Shown: positions 26,326-37,926 of the stretch, piece after piece | How the letters are laid out: each line of letters starts with the position of its first letter | Position numbering within the stretch: position 1 is the first letter of the stretch | Source: Seiridium cupressi | Lineage: Eukaryota; Ascomycota; Sordariomycetes; Amphisphaeriales; Sporocadaceae | Assembly: GCA_036674765.1 (NCBI GenBank) | Contig: JARVKI010000074.1 | Coordinates: forward strand, 124,001-188,000 | Direction of reading: 5' to 3' | DNA length: 64,000 nucleotides | Translations under genes and position numbers: made by a program | The notes under the pieces: generated by a model | Database searches by the model: none | Told to the model about the DNA's origin: nothing | Seen by the model: only the letters and a program-made list of their open reading frames with translations

Positions 26326-27628
26326 ATGTCGGGCACTGGCAAAGATATTGACTGGAGTTTGGTCGGACCGCCGCCGGACGATGGTCATGGACACGACACG
26401 CACAAGGGTGACTTGAGCACGAACGGACCGGAGGTTGTGGGCGTCTGCTGGATGCTTGTCGTGCTGGCAACGCTCTTCCTAGCCGCGAGGTTGTATGCGA
26501 AATTTACTGCGCATCGAGGTTTCTGGTGGGATGACCACTTGCTGTTGGCCTCATGGGTAAGTCTAGAAATGCTGTGGTTCGTTTCGCTCCTGGTCAAAGG
26601 GGGTGACTGACTGACCGGGAAATGCTCAGTTCATGTTTCTGGCCTATGTGATCATAACCACATATGCGGTATCCCAGGGACTTGGAACCCACGACGGAAG
26701 CGGGCTCAACGACCCGTCTACTATGCAGTTCCTGATCGCCATCTCCATCACATTCGGATCTCTCGGTGCCGCCTGGTCAAAGACGTCGTTCGCCATCACC
26801 TTACTCCGGATCACGAGCAGATACGTCAAAGTCGGCTTGTGGTGCATCGTGGTGACGCTGAACGTCTTCATGATGTTCAACGCTATACTGCCATACATAT
26901 GGTGCCAACCGGCGAACAGGGGGTGGTCCCCGACGGTCCAGGGTCAATGCTGGGACAGGAAAATCACAATCCAATATAGCATGTTCGCGGCTGGATACTC
27001 GGCAGCCATGGACATCATTCTCGCCATCATCCCCTGGACTGTGATCATGAAACTGAACATGGCAATCAACGAGAAGCTTGGCGTCGCAATCTGCATGAGT
27101 CTGGCTGTTGTGTGAGTTATCCCGAGAACCCCTATCAGTTGCTGTCAACTGACCGTGGCCCATAGCGCCGGTGTGACATCGATCGTCCGCTGCATCAATG
27201 TGAGGCTGCTCTATGAGGAGGATTTCACTTACGAGTCCGGGATCCTAGCTATGTGGACCGCTGCTGAGTTGTCCGTGACCATCATGGCCGCCTCGATCCC
27301 TGTCCTACGCATATTGATTCGGAACATTGTCACGCACAGATCGTACTCACAGTCTGGTGGCAATGGCGAATTTGCCGGTAACACACATACAACCGTCGTT
27401 TCCTCGAAGAGGGGACTGAAAAACAGCCTCAGCAGCAGCGGTGGTGCAGAAAGTGTGACTAGCTTGGGCCTGCCAAGACAGGACTCCAGGCATATCGTCA
27501 AGTTTGAGACGGTGACTGTGGACTATGAGAGAAGATCTGTGAGCCAGGGTAACAACCTCGACTCATATGGCTTCGAAATGGCAAATGTGTCACCCCCGAA
27601 AAGGCAAACCAGCGGGCGCAAGTTCTAG
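26326..27628 (+). CDS. Pth11-like integral membrane protein (rhodopsin-fold domain)
   Basis: Three exons, 26326-26556, 26630-27111 and 27166-27628, give 391 aa. Introns of 73 and 54 bp have GTAAGT/CTCAG and GTGAGT/CATAG ends. Seven hydrophobic segments span about residues 38-285, the first being GVCWMLVVLATLFLAARLY and the second starting with FWWDDHLLLASWFMFLAY. The Trp-Trp-Asp-Asp motif, the CQPANRGWSP loop and the RCINVRLLYEEDFTY loop are typical of the fungal rhodopsin-domain (Pth11/SAT4-related) family. The last 100 residues are hydrophilic, Ser-rich and cytosolic. There is no CFEM domain, so it is not the classic Pth11 subtype. Family members include the Magnaporthe surface-sensing receptor Pth11, but most are uncharacterised; receptor function is inference. 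Confidence 0.9.
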
Positions 27629-28538
27629 AAAGTGCCGGCCTGACATGGTTGCCGGATGATTGAAGTGTCGTTCGTTCTTTTAATGATACCTAAGCGGGGT
27701 GTTTGGATGGGAATGTTTATTTTTTATTTTAATAAAACGGGAACAGCGCTTGGACCTCATCTACATACATTTTCCTTTCGTGGCATTGACTTGATATTGA
27801 AGTCACTTGGCCAGAGGGCCAGTTTGCCAGGGTACCTTGAGGCTTGAATTCAAGCTTCTGTGCTTGACCTCATTTTTGCACGAACATCTTAAAAATGTGT
27901 CACTGGAAACTTGAACTGGACCTAGGACTTGGTGCATATGTTCATCGCTGACAGTCCAACAGCGACGCTACCCAAACTAGCAGGTGGCATAGTAGATATT
28001 ACATAGTGTCACGTGCGGTATGGTGGGATAAGGGATAAAGAACAGTTGTAGCACGAAGTGCTACAATTACTCTCGAGCCCATTGTTATTAAGTATGAACC
28101 TAATCCTTCGTCTATGTGAAACCCTTGACATATAGTGACTTCTTTCCACAAGGAAATGGGCATCACAAACTGCTTGCGATATTATCTCTGCCGTTATTCC
28201 ACTGCTGCAATGCTCTTGGAATATAATCAGCTTCAGGTACAAACAAGGCAGTTAGTGACCTGGACACAAAGACTTGTCGGGAAAGGGCAACAAGGCATTG
28301 ATGATGCGGTGGCCTAGGTCCTTTGTTCCAGGGTGTGTATCGTACCAGGTGCATCTTATAGAGAAACCCCAGGGGCTCGCATCGATGCGATGTATATAAA
28401 GTTTCTCCCCATTCACGAAGCACCTACTTCTGTTCCTCACATCTAGCACCATCGGAAGGACTTGACAGAAGACAAAAGAAACACATTTCATCGCTTCATC
28501 GACCAGACTAACCGTTACTACTCCATCAGCAAAAGAAA
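27629..28538. other. Intergenic, LPMO promoter
   Basis: 3' flank of the Pth11-like gene and promoter of the LPMO gene, with TATATAAA at 28393-28400. No gene-like frame. Confidence 0.6.
28393..28400 (+). promoter_or_regulatory. Probable TATA box of LPMO gene
   Basis: TATATAAA sits 138 bp before the LPMO ATG, in a position normal for a strongly regulated secreted enzyme gene. Confidence 0.45.
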
Positions 28539-29690
28539 ATGCGTTCGGTGTTACTCTATGCTTCCACAGCGATGCTCGTAATCGCCCCGGCTGGATCTCA
28601 TGTGGTCCTTGAAACCCCTAGACCTTTCAAGCCTGCAGAGTACGGGCCTACTAATCCCGTCGAGGCTGGAACCTTCCCCTGCAAGGCACCAGAGGGCGTG
28701 AAGCTCGAGATGGATGGTTCGCCCACCGAGATGGCTGTTGGCGAGGACCAGCTTCTCACCTTCCAGGGCATGGCCGTCCACGGAGGAGGTAGCTGCCAGA
28801 TAAGTCTGACATCTGACATAGACGACGAATTCCAGCCACATAAGGACTCACGATTCTTCGTCATCCATTCCATCGAGGGCGGCTGTCCGGCGCGAAACGT
28901 CACAGGTAACCTCGACGGGCCGAATAGCGACAAGTATTACTTCAAAGTTCCCCCGGGCGTGGATCCTGGTAAGTATGTGTTGTCATGGAGTTGGGTTCCC
29001 CGCATCGGGGGGCAGCCGGAATTCTATCAGACGTGCGCGCCCATTGTCGTTTCTCCGTCAAAGGCCAGTCGGAAGCGTCAATCCATTCCAGAGAGGCGAG
29101 AGACGTCGATTGCCCGGCGCGAGGTTTTCCCAGACATTTTCATGGCCAACATGGGAGAATTGACCGGTGGCTGCACACATGCTGAAGCGCTGAAAGAGCA
29201 GATCGCCATTGCATATCCGAATCCTGGAAAATATGTTGAGCGGCCAAATCCTGAGGAGAAACTCTACCCTCAACCGTGTGACGGCAATCCACGCGCCAGG
29301 GCCGGTGCTGGGACGGCTTCTGGGACCTCCGTGGCTGCTTCGACGACTCCCATCTCCACGCCTTTGTCCTCCATTGACGTTTCTTCCTCACTGGAGCTGA
29401 CCAGCACGACAGCAGATGAAGTGATGACAACAGTAGCACCATCGACACTCACTAGCATGTCAGAGGTAAGCAGTGGTCCGACGCCTACCTCCACGTCAGC
29501 CACCACTCTTGTTCCTATTACTGGTGTCGGCGACTCTGTGTGCCAAGATGGCCATCTGCTCTGTATAAATGGCACTTCGTTTTCAACATGCACCGGAGGG
29601 CATTGGACCAATCCCCAAGCACTTGCACCTGGCACGCACTGCACAGGTACTGATGGGACCGGACTGAACATTATTAACCCGTCGTCGTGA
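28539..29690 (+). CDS. Secreted AA11-like lytic polysaccharide monooxygenase
   Basis: Single exon of 383 aa. Residues 1-20 are a signal peptide whose removal after Ala-Gly-Ser exposes His21, the obligate N-terminal copper ligand of LPMOs. His81, in AVHGGGSCQ, would be the second ligand of the histidine brace, and Tyr in EFYQTCAPI fits the axial position. The blocks GGGSCQISLTSD, VIHSIEGGCPA and SWVPRIGGQPEFY match what I know of AA11 chitin-active LPMOs. A Ser/Thr-rich linker (about 250-335) leads to a C-terminal Cys-containing module (VCQDGHLLCINGTSF) like the extra domain often found in AA11 proteins. It should act outside the cell, oxidising chitin or a similar glycan. Between catalytic domain and linker are basic stretches (RKRQ, RRE) that could be processed. 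Family assignment is from motifs; the substrate is not shown. Confidence 0.82.
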   Translation: MRSVLLYASTAMLVIAPAGSHVVLETPRPFKPAEYGPTNPVEAGTFPCKAPEGVKLEMDGSPTEMAVGEDQLLTFQGMAVHGGGSCQISLTSDIDDEFQPHKDSRFFVIHSIEGGCPARNVTGNLDGPNSDKYYFKVPPGVDPGKYVLSWSWVPRIGGQPEFYQTCAPIVVSPSKASRKRQSIPERRETSIARREVFPDIFMANMGELTGGCTHAEALKEQIAIAYPNPGKYVERPNPEEKLYPQPCDGNPRARAGAGTASGTSVAASTTPISTPLSSIDVSSSLELTSTTADEVMTTVAPSTLTSMSEVSSGPTPTSTSATTLVPITGVGDSVCQDGHLLCINGTSFSTCTGGHWTNPQALAPGTHCTGTDGTGLNIINPSS

Positions 29691-29850
29691 GTTGCCAGTC
29701 GGCATTGCAAGTTACCCTAGCCAAGGCAGATTCGGAGTTGACGCGAGGTTCTAGGAGAGATATTGAAGACGGTATAAATTAGAAAGTGTGAATAGGTAGT
29801 GATATCTCGTGGCGAGAGTCGGGCGTATCATGTAAAAAATCGTCAGTGCA

Positions 29851-29874
29851 TTGCTTGCTTGCTTGCTTGCTTGC
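29851..29874. repeat. (TTGC)6 tetranucleotide repeat
   Basis: Six perfect units in the 211-bp spacer between the convergent LPMO and MFS genes. Likely a variable microsatellite in the 3' regions. Confidence 0.9.
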
Positions 29875-29901
29875 AGTGAGAAAATACAGCTAAACCACGA
29901 A

Positions 29902-31626
29902 CTAATGATCAAAGAAGAAATCTAAACGCTTATTTCCAAGATGTGAATTCTGCTCCAGATACCTCGCTTTCTCTTCCGAGTCCATCTTGTTCCAGGCATT
30001 TCTCTTATACTTGTTCCTCAGGACATAGTAAACCTCGGCAAGGGCATAAGCCACTATAGTACCGAGGGTGATACCAATCAGCTGGCCATTGCCACGACGA
30101 TACACAGGCTTGTCGTCTTCCCGGTAGATGTTCGACGACGCAATACCAGATAGCTGGACGGTGATGTTGTACATGGCCGTGCCGACGGCTCGGGTCCGAA
30201 CGGCATTGCTGAGTCGAGAGCACCAACTCGCCTGGGCGGCGTGGACGGACGGCTGTCCTAGAATGATGAAGATCAGCGCGTACTGGCCCCACGCAGAGAG
30301 GCTTTTAGCCGAAGTATACTCGATGATGAGCAAAGGTAGCACCCAAACCTGAGCCAGAAGACCAATGATGGCGATGCGGTTCGTTTTCTCGGTAAGCCAA
30401 GTCACGCCCAGCATGTTCAAAGCTGCAAAGACGGTCACTGGTATGCTCAAGAGCGTGGTGTTAAAGGTGCTGAAACCGAGCGACTTCAGAGAGAGCGTGA
30501 GGTATGCCTTGGGAGGTGCCGTGGGGATCTCGAAGAGGATGCCGATAATGTAAACCGGCCAGAGGTCGTAATCCTTCAGGCTCTTCCACAACATGCTCAG
30601 CGTCAACGGTTGGCGATTGTGCATCTCTCCTTTCGAGGGATCGTCGCGAAGGATCCTGTTGACCATGATCTTCTCTTCGCGCTCTGTGAAGTATCCCTCG
30701 GGGTTCCACCATGTCTTCGTTTGTGTCGGCCCTGGGACCAAGAAGAGGAAACTCAGACAACCGATTACCAGGCTGACGATGGCCTCAATCAGGAACAGCC
30801 ACCGCCAGCCCTCTTTGCCATCAACACCACGCATGTGGAGGACCCCGTAGGCGATGAACGAAGCAATGACACCCGACATGGAGTCGACAAACCAGAACAG
30901 AGCCAGGCGAAGTGGCGTCTCCGCCTTTGTGTAAAAGTACGAGAGGTATAAAATAGCATCAGGAATGAAGCCACCCATAGCCAGGCCGATCATGAAGCGG
31001 CAAGCGAAGAACCCAGCCCGATCGTGCATGAAGAATTGGCCTCCAGAAGCGAGACTCCAGATGATGATTTGAGCGGGGATCCAGCGATCCGGTCCGAGCC
31101 ACTTTCCGAGCATCTGGGACGGGATCTCGGAGATCAGGAATCCGACCCTGTACATGTTCTGCGCGTTATTGTAATCATTGGTATTGATGTTCAGATCGTC
31201 GAGGAGGTTGTCCGCAACAGCGTTGCTCAGGTTTCCTCTGTCAATGTTCAGACCAAAGAACATGACCAGCACCCAAATGAAGATCTTCGAGTCGATCTTC
31301 CTCCGGGCGCTCTGCTCCTCCCGGTAGGTCCATCGCTCCGCCGGGTCGAAACGGTGCAAGTTTTCGTAGTCATTATGCGGGGCATAGTAACCGGCGAGGC
31401 TCGGGTCGTCGTAGACACTACGTTTCGTAGCGGTGGCGTCAAGGTCGATTGGCTTCCGCCTCGAAGTGAGCGATGCCCATAGGCCTGGAGGATTGCTCGT
31501 GTTCTCGGGATCAACGAGATCGTCGCCAAAGTCCTTCAAGTCCTCCTGGGTAAAGCTCTTCTTGTCAATGACATCCTGTGGAGATTGGCCAACAGAGTTT
31601 ATATCCTGTGTAAGGGGCGAGCCCAT
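29902..31626 (-). CDS. MFS transporter, allantoate permease (ACS) family
   Basis: Single exon of 574 aa using the ATG at 31626; the frame extends upstream only from a non-ATG codon. Residues 1-105 are hydrophilic. Twelve membrane helices follow, beginning near KIFIWVLVMFFGLNIDRGNLSNA. The helix 1 motif with Asp-Arg-Gly-Asn and the loop GLAMGGFIPDAILYLSYFYTKAE are typical of the anion:cation symporter family that includes yeast Dal5, Tna1, Vht1 and Soa1 (YIL166C). These import organic anions such as allantoate, nicotinate or sulfonates by proton symport at the plasma membrane. The substrate here cannot be told from sequence. It is convergent with the LPMO gene; a T19 run (31753-31771) lies in its promoter, A-rich on the coding strand. 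Confidence 0.9.
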   Translation of the reverse strand: MGSPLTQDINSVGQSPQDVIDKKSFTQEDLKDFGDDLVDPENTSNPPGLWASLTSRRKPIDLDATATKRSVYDDPSLAGYYAPHNDYENLHRFDPAERWTYREEQSARRKIDSKIFIWVLVMFFGLNIDRGNLSNAVADNLLDDLNINTNDYNNAQNMYRVGFLISEIPSQMLGKWLGPDRWIPAQIIIWSLASGGQFFMHDRAGFFACRFMIGLAMGGFIPDAILYLSYFYTKAETPLRLALFWFVDSMSGVIASFIAYGVLHMRGVDGKEGWRWLFLIEAIVSLVIGCLSFLFLVPGPTQTKTWWNPEGYFTEREEKIMVNRILRDDPSKGEMHNRQPLTLSMLWKSLKDYDLWPVYIIGILFEIPTAPPKAYLTLSLKSLGFSTFNTTLLSIPVTVFAALNMLGVTWLTEKTNRIAIIGLLAQVWVLPLLIIEYTSAKSLSAWGQYALIFIILGQPSVHAAQASWCSRLSNAVRTRAVGTAMYNITVQLSGIASSNIYREDDKPVYRRGNGQLIGITLGTIVAYALAEVYYVLRNKYKRNAWNKMDSEEKARYLEQNSHLGNKRLDFFFDH

Positions 31627-33249
31627 GTTTATGTGTTGTCTCGGCTGCGCGAAATAAGCAGATATAGTCAAGGCAGAAGGGGCGCCCGCCGGTACCTGCC
31701 AAGAACGCCCAGCATCATGTGTATATATATACTTTCATCGAACTGATGTATCTTTTTTTTTTTTTTTTTTTCTTCAAACAAAAATCCAAGCCAACCTATT
31801 GAGGGGTGGAGCGCTTGTTCCAACCGAACGGTACGCCTTCTTATCGACCCCATGTCCTACTTATGATCGTGCTACCGGGCTAAAATGATGTGATCGATTT
31901 GTGACCCAGACGACATGGAGCCTTTGTTCTTCAACTGCTGCCGTAACTAGGGCCTCATCCCTGACCAACGGCGCATGGCTCTGGGAAGAGCATAGCCTTA
32001 CGGCAGACGGGTCTGCACTTCGGATCCGTTCCCGACGGTGGCCTCTGCTTTACAGTGGGGACCCCACAAGTTCGGTATCTCATCGCCCGAAACCAACAGG
32101 GCCAACGATCACGACATTCTGGGGAGCTATGGTAACAGGTCGGGCCTTGCCGGCATCAGTCTAGGACCTGGTCGAATCCTGATCTTTGATTGGCTGCAAG
32201 CGGATGACATCTTGGCACGATGAGTATCCTACCTCGCGCTCTTGGACCTTTTGCATCTCATCCAGCCGACAGCCGCAAGCTCGGAACGGTTGCTGACCAC
32301 CAAGAATAAGAACATTGAATGCTGGATCTGCAGATGGCCTGTTCAGTTGCCCATTCTTCGTCACCTTACGTTCAAGGTCCCTGCTTCAGGTGCATACTGA
32401 AAGCAGACAGTTCCGACAAATCTGACTAGCCCGCGTCCACAACCACTTTTTTTTTTTTGCGGCGCTGGCATGATCTACACAGGGTGCAAAATCAGCTCGA
32501 GGTAGCTTTGAGCCTAGGCGGGCAGAATTGAGTGTCCACGTCAAAACTGAAATGCTGGTTAGGTTTCCTCGGAAATCTATTGATTGGTCCCAGGCGCAGC
32601 CGCCCTTGCATAATTTCCGAGCGATGGTTCCTAAGCTCCTGATGTATCTGCAAGCAGTCGCCGTTCTTACTGGCAGACCGGCTGAATGGTGACGAATTGA
32701 CATGGAAGTTTGGGTTTTGTTATTACCATTGGCATTCAATAATTGGTGACATGACCAGGGTTGGACCATTCACGATGGAGTGATGGCACGCACGAATGTA
32801 CTGGGGGAAGAAAATGAGTGTGCCCGTACTAGTCTTGTTGATATCGAAGCTCTAGAACCATACTCGCCTAATTCGGTAATGAATGCAAAAGGTAATAATA
32901 GCAAATACCGGCCCTTCTATAATCTCACGCCTTCCCATGCAGTTTTGCGCAGTCATTTTGCTGCCGCACCGTTCGTGACGAGAAAGTTCTACCTTCCATC
33001 CATCGATCCCATTCGTATTCGTACAGTGATTAAGCCTCCCTCGCATGCCCCTCCCGTGCGGCCTCCCCTTAGCCATGGTCTCGTCGATGGCGATAGCATC
33101 GGAGGATACGCAAATAATGTTCAGAACGGGGGACCGGAAACAAAAACCTCTTCATTTGTTCTGGGTCCTGGCCCGCAGTTATTGTCCGCACCTTCCATCA
33201 CCAGTCTTGTTGAGCAAGCACCACTGGGGATGGAAATTGGTATAGCCAT
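31627..33249. other. Intergenic, no gene recognised
   Basis: MFS promoter on the left and 3' flank of PIS1 on the right. Homopolymer T runs occur at 31753-31771 and 32447-32458. Frames of up to 127 aa have no domain. Confidence 0.55.
31753..31771. repeat. T19 homopolymer tract
   Basis: Nineteen consecutive T about 127 bp before the MFS start codon. Poly(dA:dT) tracts of this kind exclude nucleosomes in fungal promoters. Confidence 0.8.
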
Positions 33250-34368
33250 TTACACCTTCTTAGCTTTAGTCTTCGTCGGCCTGGGTAGACCAGCAGCCCT
33301 TCTCGCAGCTACATCGCCCTCAGCAAGCCACTTGCTGGCCTTGATGAGCTGGATGACATTTGTGAACTGCTTGAAAGCCATGATAGGGAAGCTGACGCCA
33401 GTGAGAACCCAAGGCCAGAAGGAATCCATTTTGTTGGCGCGTGCCATTTCCAAGGCACCCGCGCTATAGGGATTCGTGAACAGCTGGTGGAGTATCGAGC
33501 TATTAACTTGGGCTCCACTCTGTATCGCAGCAGCCTTGGCCTCGCCGACGGTAGTTTGCAGGAGCTGCGGCGACAGCAGGGGGGAAGAAAAGGAGAGTAG
33601 GTAGAGTCCAATGAAGAAGAGCTCATTGGCTGCACAGGCGACGAACAGAACGGTCTGTGTGCTATTAGTGCAACGGCCCGACTCGCCGGGGAGAGATTGC
33701 TTACCTTGTTGGTGTAGTACAGGTTCAACAACCAGCTTCTTGACTTGTCGACTGACTTGTGGCTCATCTCCGAGCCGCCCATGGCCAGGGTCGCATACAT
33801 GTGTACATAGTGGCTCGCGAGATCAAGCGAGATCAGGCCCTGAAAGATGATGGCCCATCTCGGGAAGGCGGATGACAGGAACACCAGCAGGCACGAAGTC
33901 GTACAGCGATCCGTCACCATGTCCAGCACGGCGCCGAATCTGGTCGACTGCTCGAAATATCTGGCCGCGTAGCCATCGAGAGCATCGAGGAGGCAGGAAA
34001 CACTGTAAAGAACCGAGCAGGTCCGGGGGTGCAGCGGCATGTAGTATAGGGAAGCGACGGCGAGCACAATTCGCGAGTAGCCTGTAATGGAGGTGCGAGC
34101 CACGTCAGCCAAGATTCAAGAGCAGCGGACCCTGGGTCCTGCCACGGTCGCTTTCGCGCAATGCGATCGTACCTATGATATTGGGCCAGAAGAGGAATAT
34201 GTTCTCCTTCGAAGCGCCAGCGGCCACCGGCGCAAGCCCATCCGGCCCATGGACCACACCGTTCCCGCTGCTAGTCCGGGGGGATTCTGAAGATGGAATG
34301 GGAGACTTGGTGGGCGTCTCGTTTGCGGCAGCCAGAGCTGCCTGTCGGCGGGTTTGTCGGACAGACAT
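33250..34368 (-). CDS. CDP-diacylglycerol-inositol 3-phosphatidyltransferase (PI synthase)
   Basis: Three exons read on the minus strand, 34368-34173, 34081-33705 and 33654-33250, give 325 aa. Introns of 91 and 50 bp have GTACGA/TTACAG and GTAAGC/ACACAG ends. The CDP-alcohol phosphotransferase signature D-x2-DG-x2-AR-x8-G-x3-D-x3-D is complete at about residues 98-123 (DALDGYAARY to LDMVTD). Four or more membrane helices follow, with the HYVHMYATL segment usual for PIS. The N-terminal 50 residues are Ser/Pro-rich, and the Lys-rich end (TKTKAKKV) could keep it in the ER. The enzyme makes phosphatidylinositol from CDP-DAG and myo-inositol. The first intron splits the Gly codon before YSRIVLA, which restores the family sequence NIIGYSRI. 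Confidence 0.95.
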
Positions 34369-36275
34369 TATGTTGTAGTATCACGAGCTGTTCATCTGTC
34401 GAGAGCAGGAAGTTCGTGCGAGTTGTTATCGGGAGGACGTCAAAAGGTGGTGCTTGTTTGCTGGATGCGACGCGGACGGTCCGAAGCGTGATGCACACTC
34501 GCTTCGTAGTCGCTGGTCAAGCCGTTTGACGATGGAGACGAGACGACCAAAGGTGGCGTGGGGTAAGGAATGGGACGATAGGCACCGGCCGGGTCAGATC
34601 AGAGCAAACGCACTAACTGGGTAATTGTTGCAAAGGTGAAGCTGTCAGGATAACGAAGCTGTGGTACAGTCTGTATGTAGGAGGGGAGTTGAACAGCAAA
34701 AAAGATAAGGCCAGCTCGGGATCCTCGGCACGGTCGACTACAGGGGTCTTTTAGCTTAGTGCTACCTATCGATGGGCGCGGGCGTGAGAGCTGTCAGAAA
34801 TGACCCACAGTAACCAATTTCGACGACGCCAGCCGCGCGTGTAGCCAAGCTATTTTTTATTTTTATTTATTTTTAAAGGGGAAACTCAGGAGAGTTGTGT
34901 GATCGATTAGCAATCAGACGAGGAAGAAGAGCCACCGATGAAGGCGAACTAATCGGACGAAAAGACTTTGACGACGTCCCCGGTGAGTTTCGTCTTTAGC
35001 TGACAAGCAGTTTTCGCTTGGTTGTATTCGTTGCGCATCTGTCTGCGCCGGGTGTAAATGCGTCGTTGTTGTGCATGTTGCGTACATCTGCCCATCCTCT
35101 GCATTTGCGGGTGACGTTACTCGAATGTAGTTGCACCTGGGCTTCACATTGGGGTCCAGCTTGGCCAGCAGATGCAACCCATGCGCTAGAGGTTCCCGAA
35201 GCTCTGGTCCTGGGCTCAAATTACTGTAGGCCTGCAGAAGCGACACACTCTGGACACCCTTCCCCCTGAAAGTGTTCCACCCATGGCGTATTATCAAATG
35301 CACTCAGGGCAAAGCCATCTTGTGCGGGCCGCATCCAGCATTATATGTAATGCCACGTAGGAGTGTTTTCTGCAATTTCTTTGATATTGACTTCTCTAAT
35401 GTTGCGCTGAGTTTCTTGGACTACGGGAGGTCATGATATCCTGGATTTGGCTTCCAGTGCTGGCACTAACATACATGGTGTCACGTTTGCTGTAACAGGC
35501 AATCCTGGCACAAGATCGATATAAGGCAGATGCCTTCAACATTTCCCGGCTGAGATCGGCCTGGGACAGGGCCACCGGAGAATTTGCGGCCAGCGTCCAG
35601 GTTTGCTCCCCAAAATTCCGTGGTGGGTTGTCCGTCAACAGCACCCGACTCATGTTGATACATCATAAACCTTTGGCTTGGTCCATCAGCGGTAGATACT
35701 ATGTATGTGATATTATCACTCGCAGCCAGGCCGCGACCGCTTAACTTATTAGCTAGCAGGCATGGCGTTGGTGGCAAATTCCCCCAACGAGAATTCCCAC
35801 AAAAGACGACCCATGCAAGGATCTTTAATCGGTGCAGGGTACAGATTGTATGTATCTGTACGTACATGCGCAGAAGACCGATCTCTCTCCAAAGTCGAAA
35901 AGACCGGCCGCCATTCGCTTCAACGGCCACCCGGGAAGGGAAACAAACCCGACCCATCACCGTTACCCAGCACAAAGGTCAAAAGTATTGCGCCGCGCAT
36001 ACATGTCCATACTAGGCACTTTCTGAATCAAGTAATTTCGCGGCTCAGCCTTGGCAACGGGCCATTTCCCAGGAAGTCACCCAGCGGCCTTGTCTTACGG
36101 TATTGCCCACGCCTTGCTCGACTGAATGTGGGATCCGTACAAGTACGCCAGCAAGTCTAGGTCATGTCTTGTTTGCAAGGTGACTGTGTGTCCTTCAATC
36201 TAATGCGTGGCACGAGTCACAGCGGGAATGTTGCTTCTGCGGAAACTGAGTGTCTTTCATCTGTCGGAGCGATCT

Positions 36276-36296
36276 GTCGTCGTCGTCGTCGTCGTC
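36276..36296. repeat. (GTC)7 trinucleotide repeat
   Basis: Seven perfect GTC units in non-coding sequence between PIS1 and OMP decarboxylase. Confidence 0.9.
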
Positions 36297-37260
36297 GCAG
36301 GCTTCGATACAGTTGTACCTTGGTTGCTATCGGCCATGCAGAGAAACTCCCGCCCGCATTTATGCTGCTGGGCTGCTGGACATCAGACGACGTCGGGCAA
36401 ACATCACATCAGTATCCCGGTCGGTCTAGGTGTCCGACGAGATCTAGACCTTGTAGCCAAAAACGGGGGAGAGGGGTGATCTCCCGGAAAAGCGTCTCGT
36501 TGGATTTTCTCCCCAGGACATGCCGAGGGCTGCTCTCGTTTGGGATGTGCAGCTAATGCTCTCTAAGAAACGCCACACGTCACATCTCGCAGGGGTTCTT
36601 CACCGGCTCGCACTGGCATGTTGGTCGGCCGGCAGCCCGGGTCGAAAAAGTTGACGGGTAGACTCGCCAGAGAGCGAGATGATCTCTTGAGACGCGCCAG
36701 AGGGCAGAAGGATGTAACTTAGGTCCATTGGATCTAGACAGGATGCACCCAAGCATGTCGGAGCTGCCTTCACCGAGCAAATCAAAGGGCAAGGCAAAGC
36801 GACCACTGACTCTACATTGCACGAATGAATCGAGTGTCGGCCCGCTTTCTAGTCTTTCTGCACCCTCGCCTGGCACAGTTGGGCTGCAGGCATCACGAGC
36901 CCAAAATGGAGAGACAGGACTGCATAGAGCTGCATGACGGGATAGATAGCCCGGTACGACCATCAGCAGAGTTGACGAAGCTGTTACACTGCGCGCACTC
37001 GTAAAAACACCAATGTAGGTTACATGTAGATCAACATTAGACTCGGATCGTCAAGAAAAGCATGTCCTTTGGGTTTGATATGATCGCCTCTCCCGTCTGC
37101 CCCCGCAACAGCACGGCATTGTCATGTACTACCCCGGACTTTCATGATACGTACTCGTTGTCAAAAAGGAACTTGTGAGGTGCCAAGTCATACATTTTGC
37201 ATGTGCGACGACCGACGTCGTTTTCAGCTAGTCGCTTTTCCCCTAAAAAGCCAGCTAACT

Positions 37261-37320
37261 TTCTTTTTCTCTTCTTTTTTTTTTCGCGCCCCCCCACCCC
37301 CCCCCCCCCTTCCCCTTCCT
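37261..37320 (+). promoter_or_regulatory. CT-rich tract in OMP decarboxylase promoter
   Basis: A T/C tract with C7, C13 and C4 runs. Pyrimidine-rich tracts are common just before transcription starts in filamentous fungi. The complementary strand has G runs able in principle to form a quadruplex. It lies about 610 bp before the start codon. Confidence 0.45.
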
Positions 37321-37926
37321 GCACTCCTGCGTCCTCCTATTCGTGAGAAACCCACTTTCTCTGGCCCTATATTTTAGCTTGCCTTTCTGCAGTGAGAACT
37401 TTTGAACAAGGAGCGATTGGGGAGTTCACGACCAGAAGTCAGTCACTCAGTCGCCAATAACACTCGTGGCTCTAGTCGCAACACCGTCGGTTTTCTCTCA
37501 AGGTTGTACCCTCAACTTCCCGAAATTGCCCAACAAGCGAGGGCCACAGCCTCGTCCATCCCATCTTAAACGAACAGCGATATCCTGGAGACGGTAAATT
37601 GACATCATCCTGCTCCACCGGCCCAGCCAAGGTCTGGCCCCGACCGCCGCCTGTCCAGGGATTCAGCAGCGCACCGCCTATCGTACGAAGTCGGGCATCT
37701 AGTCTGCGATCTAGTTTCGACGATATTCTGGACTCCCTGCCACACAGTCCCTCTGCATTGACCGTTTAATTCAACACCACCACCGCAATCCCTCGTCGAG
37801 TAGCGGTGTCCAGCGCCGGCCACGATATATCATCTCCTGATCCCAAACCTTCTCATCCCCTCAATCGCAGCCCCTCCATACATATCTCGTTGCCCAGAAA
37901 CCAAGCCAGCCCGCATTCTTTTCACA

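Larger units (their letters stand above)
34369..37926. other. 3.6 kb intergenic spacer
   Basis: Promoter of PIS1 on the left and of OMP decarboxylase on the right. Contains a short AT run (34853-34875), a (GTC)7 repeat and a CT/C-rich tract at 37261-37320. The many 60-160 aa frames overlap on both strands, show no domains and cannot be spliced into a recognisable protein. Confidence 0.5.

Noticed and set aside
33309..33469. Plus-strand frame 32780-33469 as a gene
   Set aside because: Its end overlaps the last PIS1 exon, whose motifs fix the minus strand; no domain on the plus strand.
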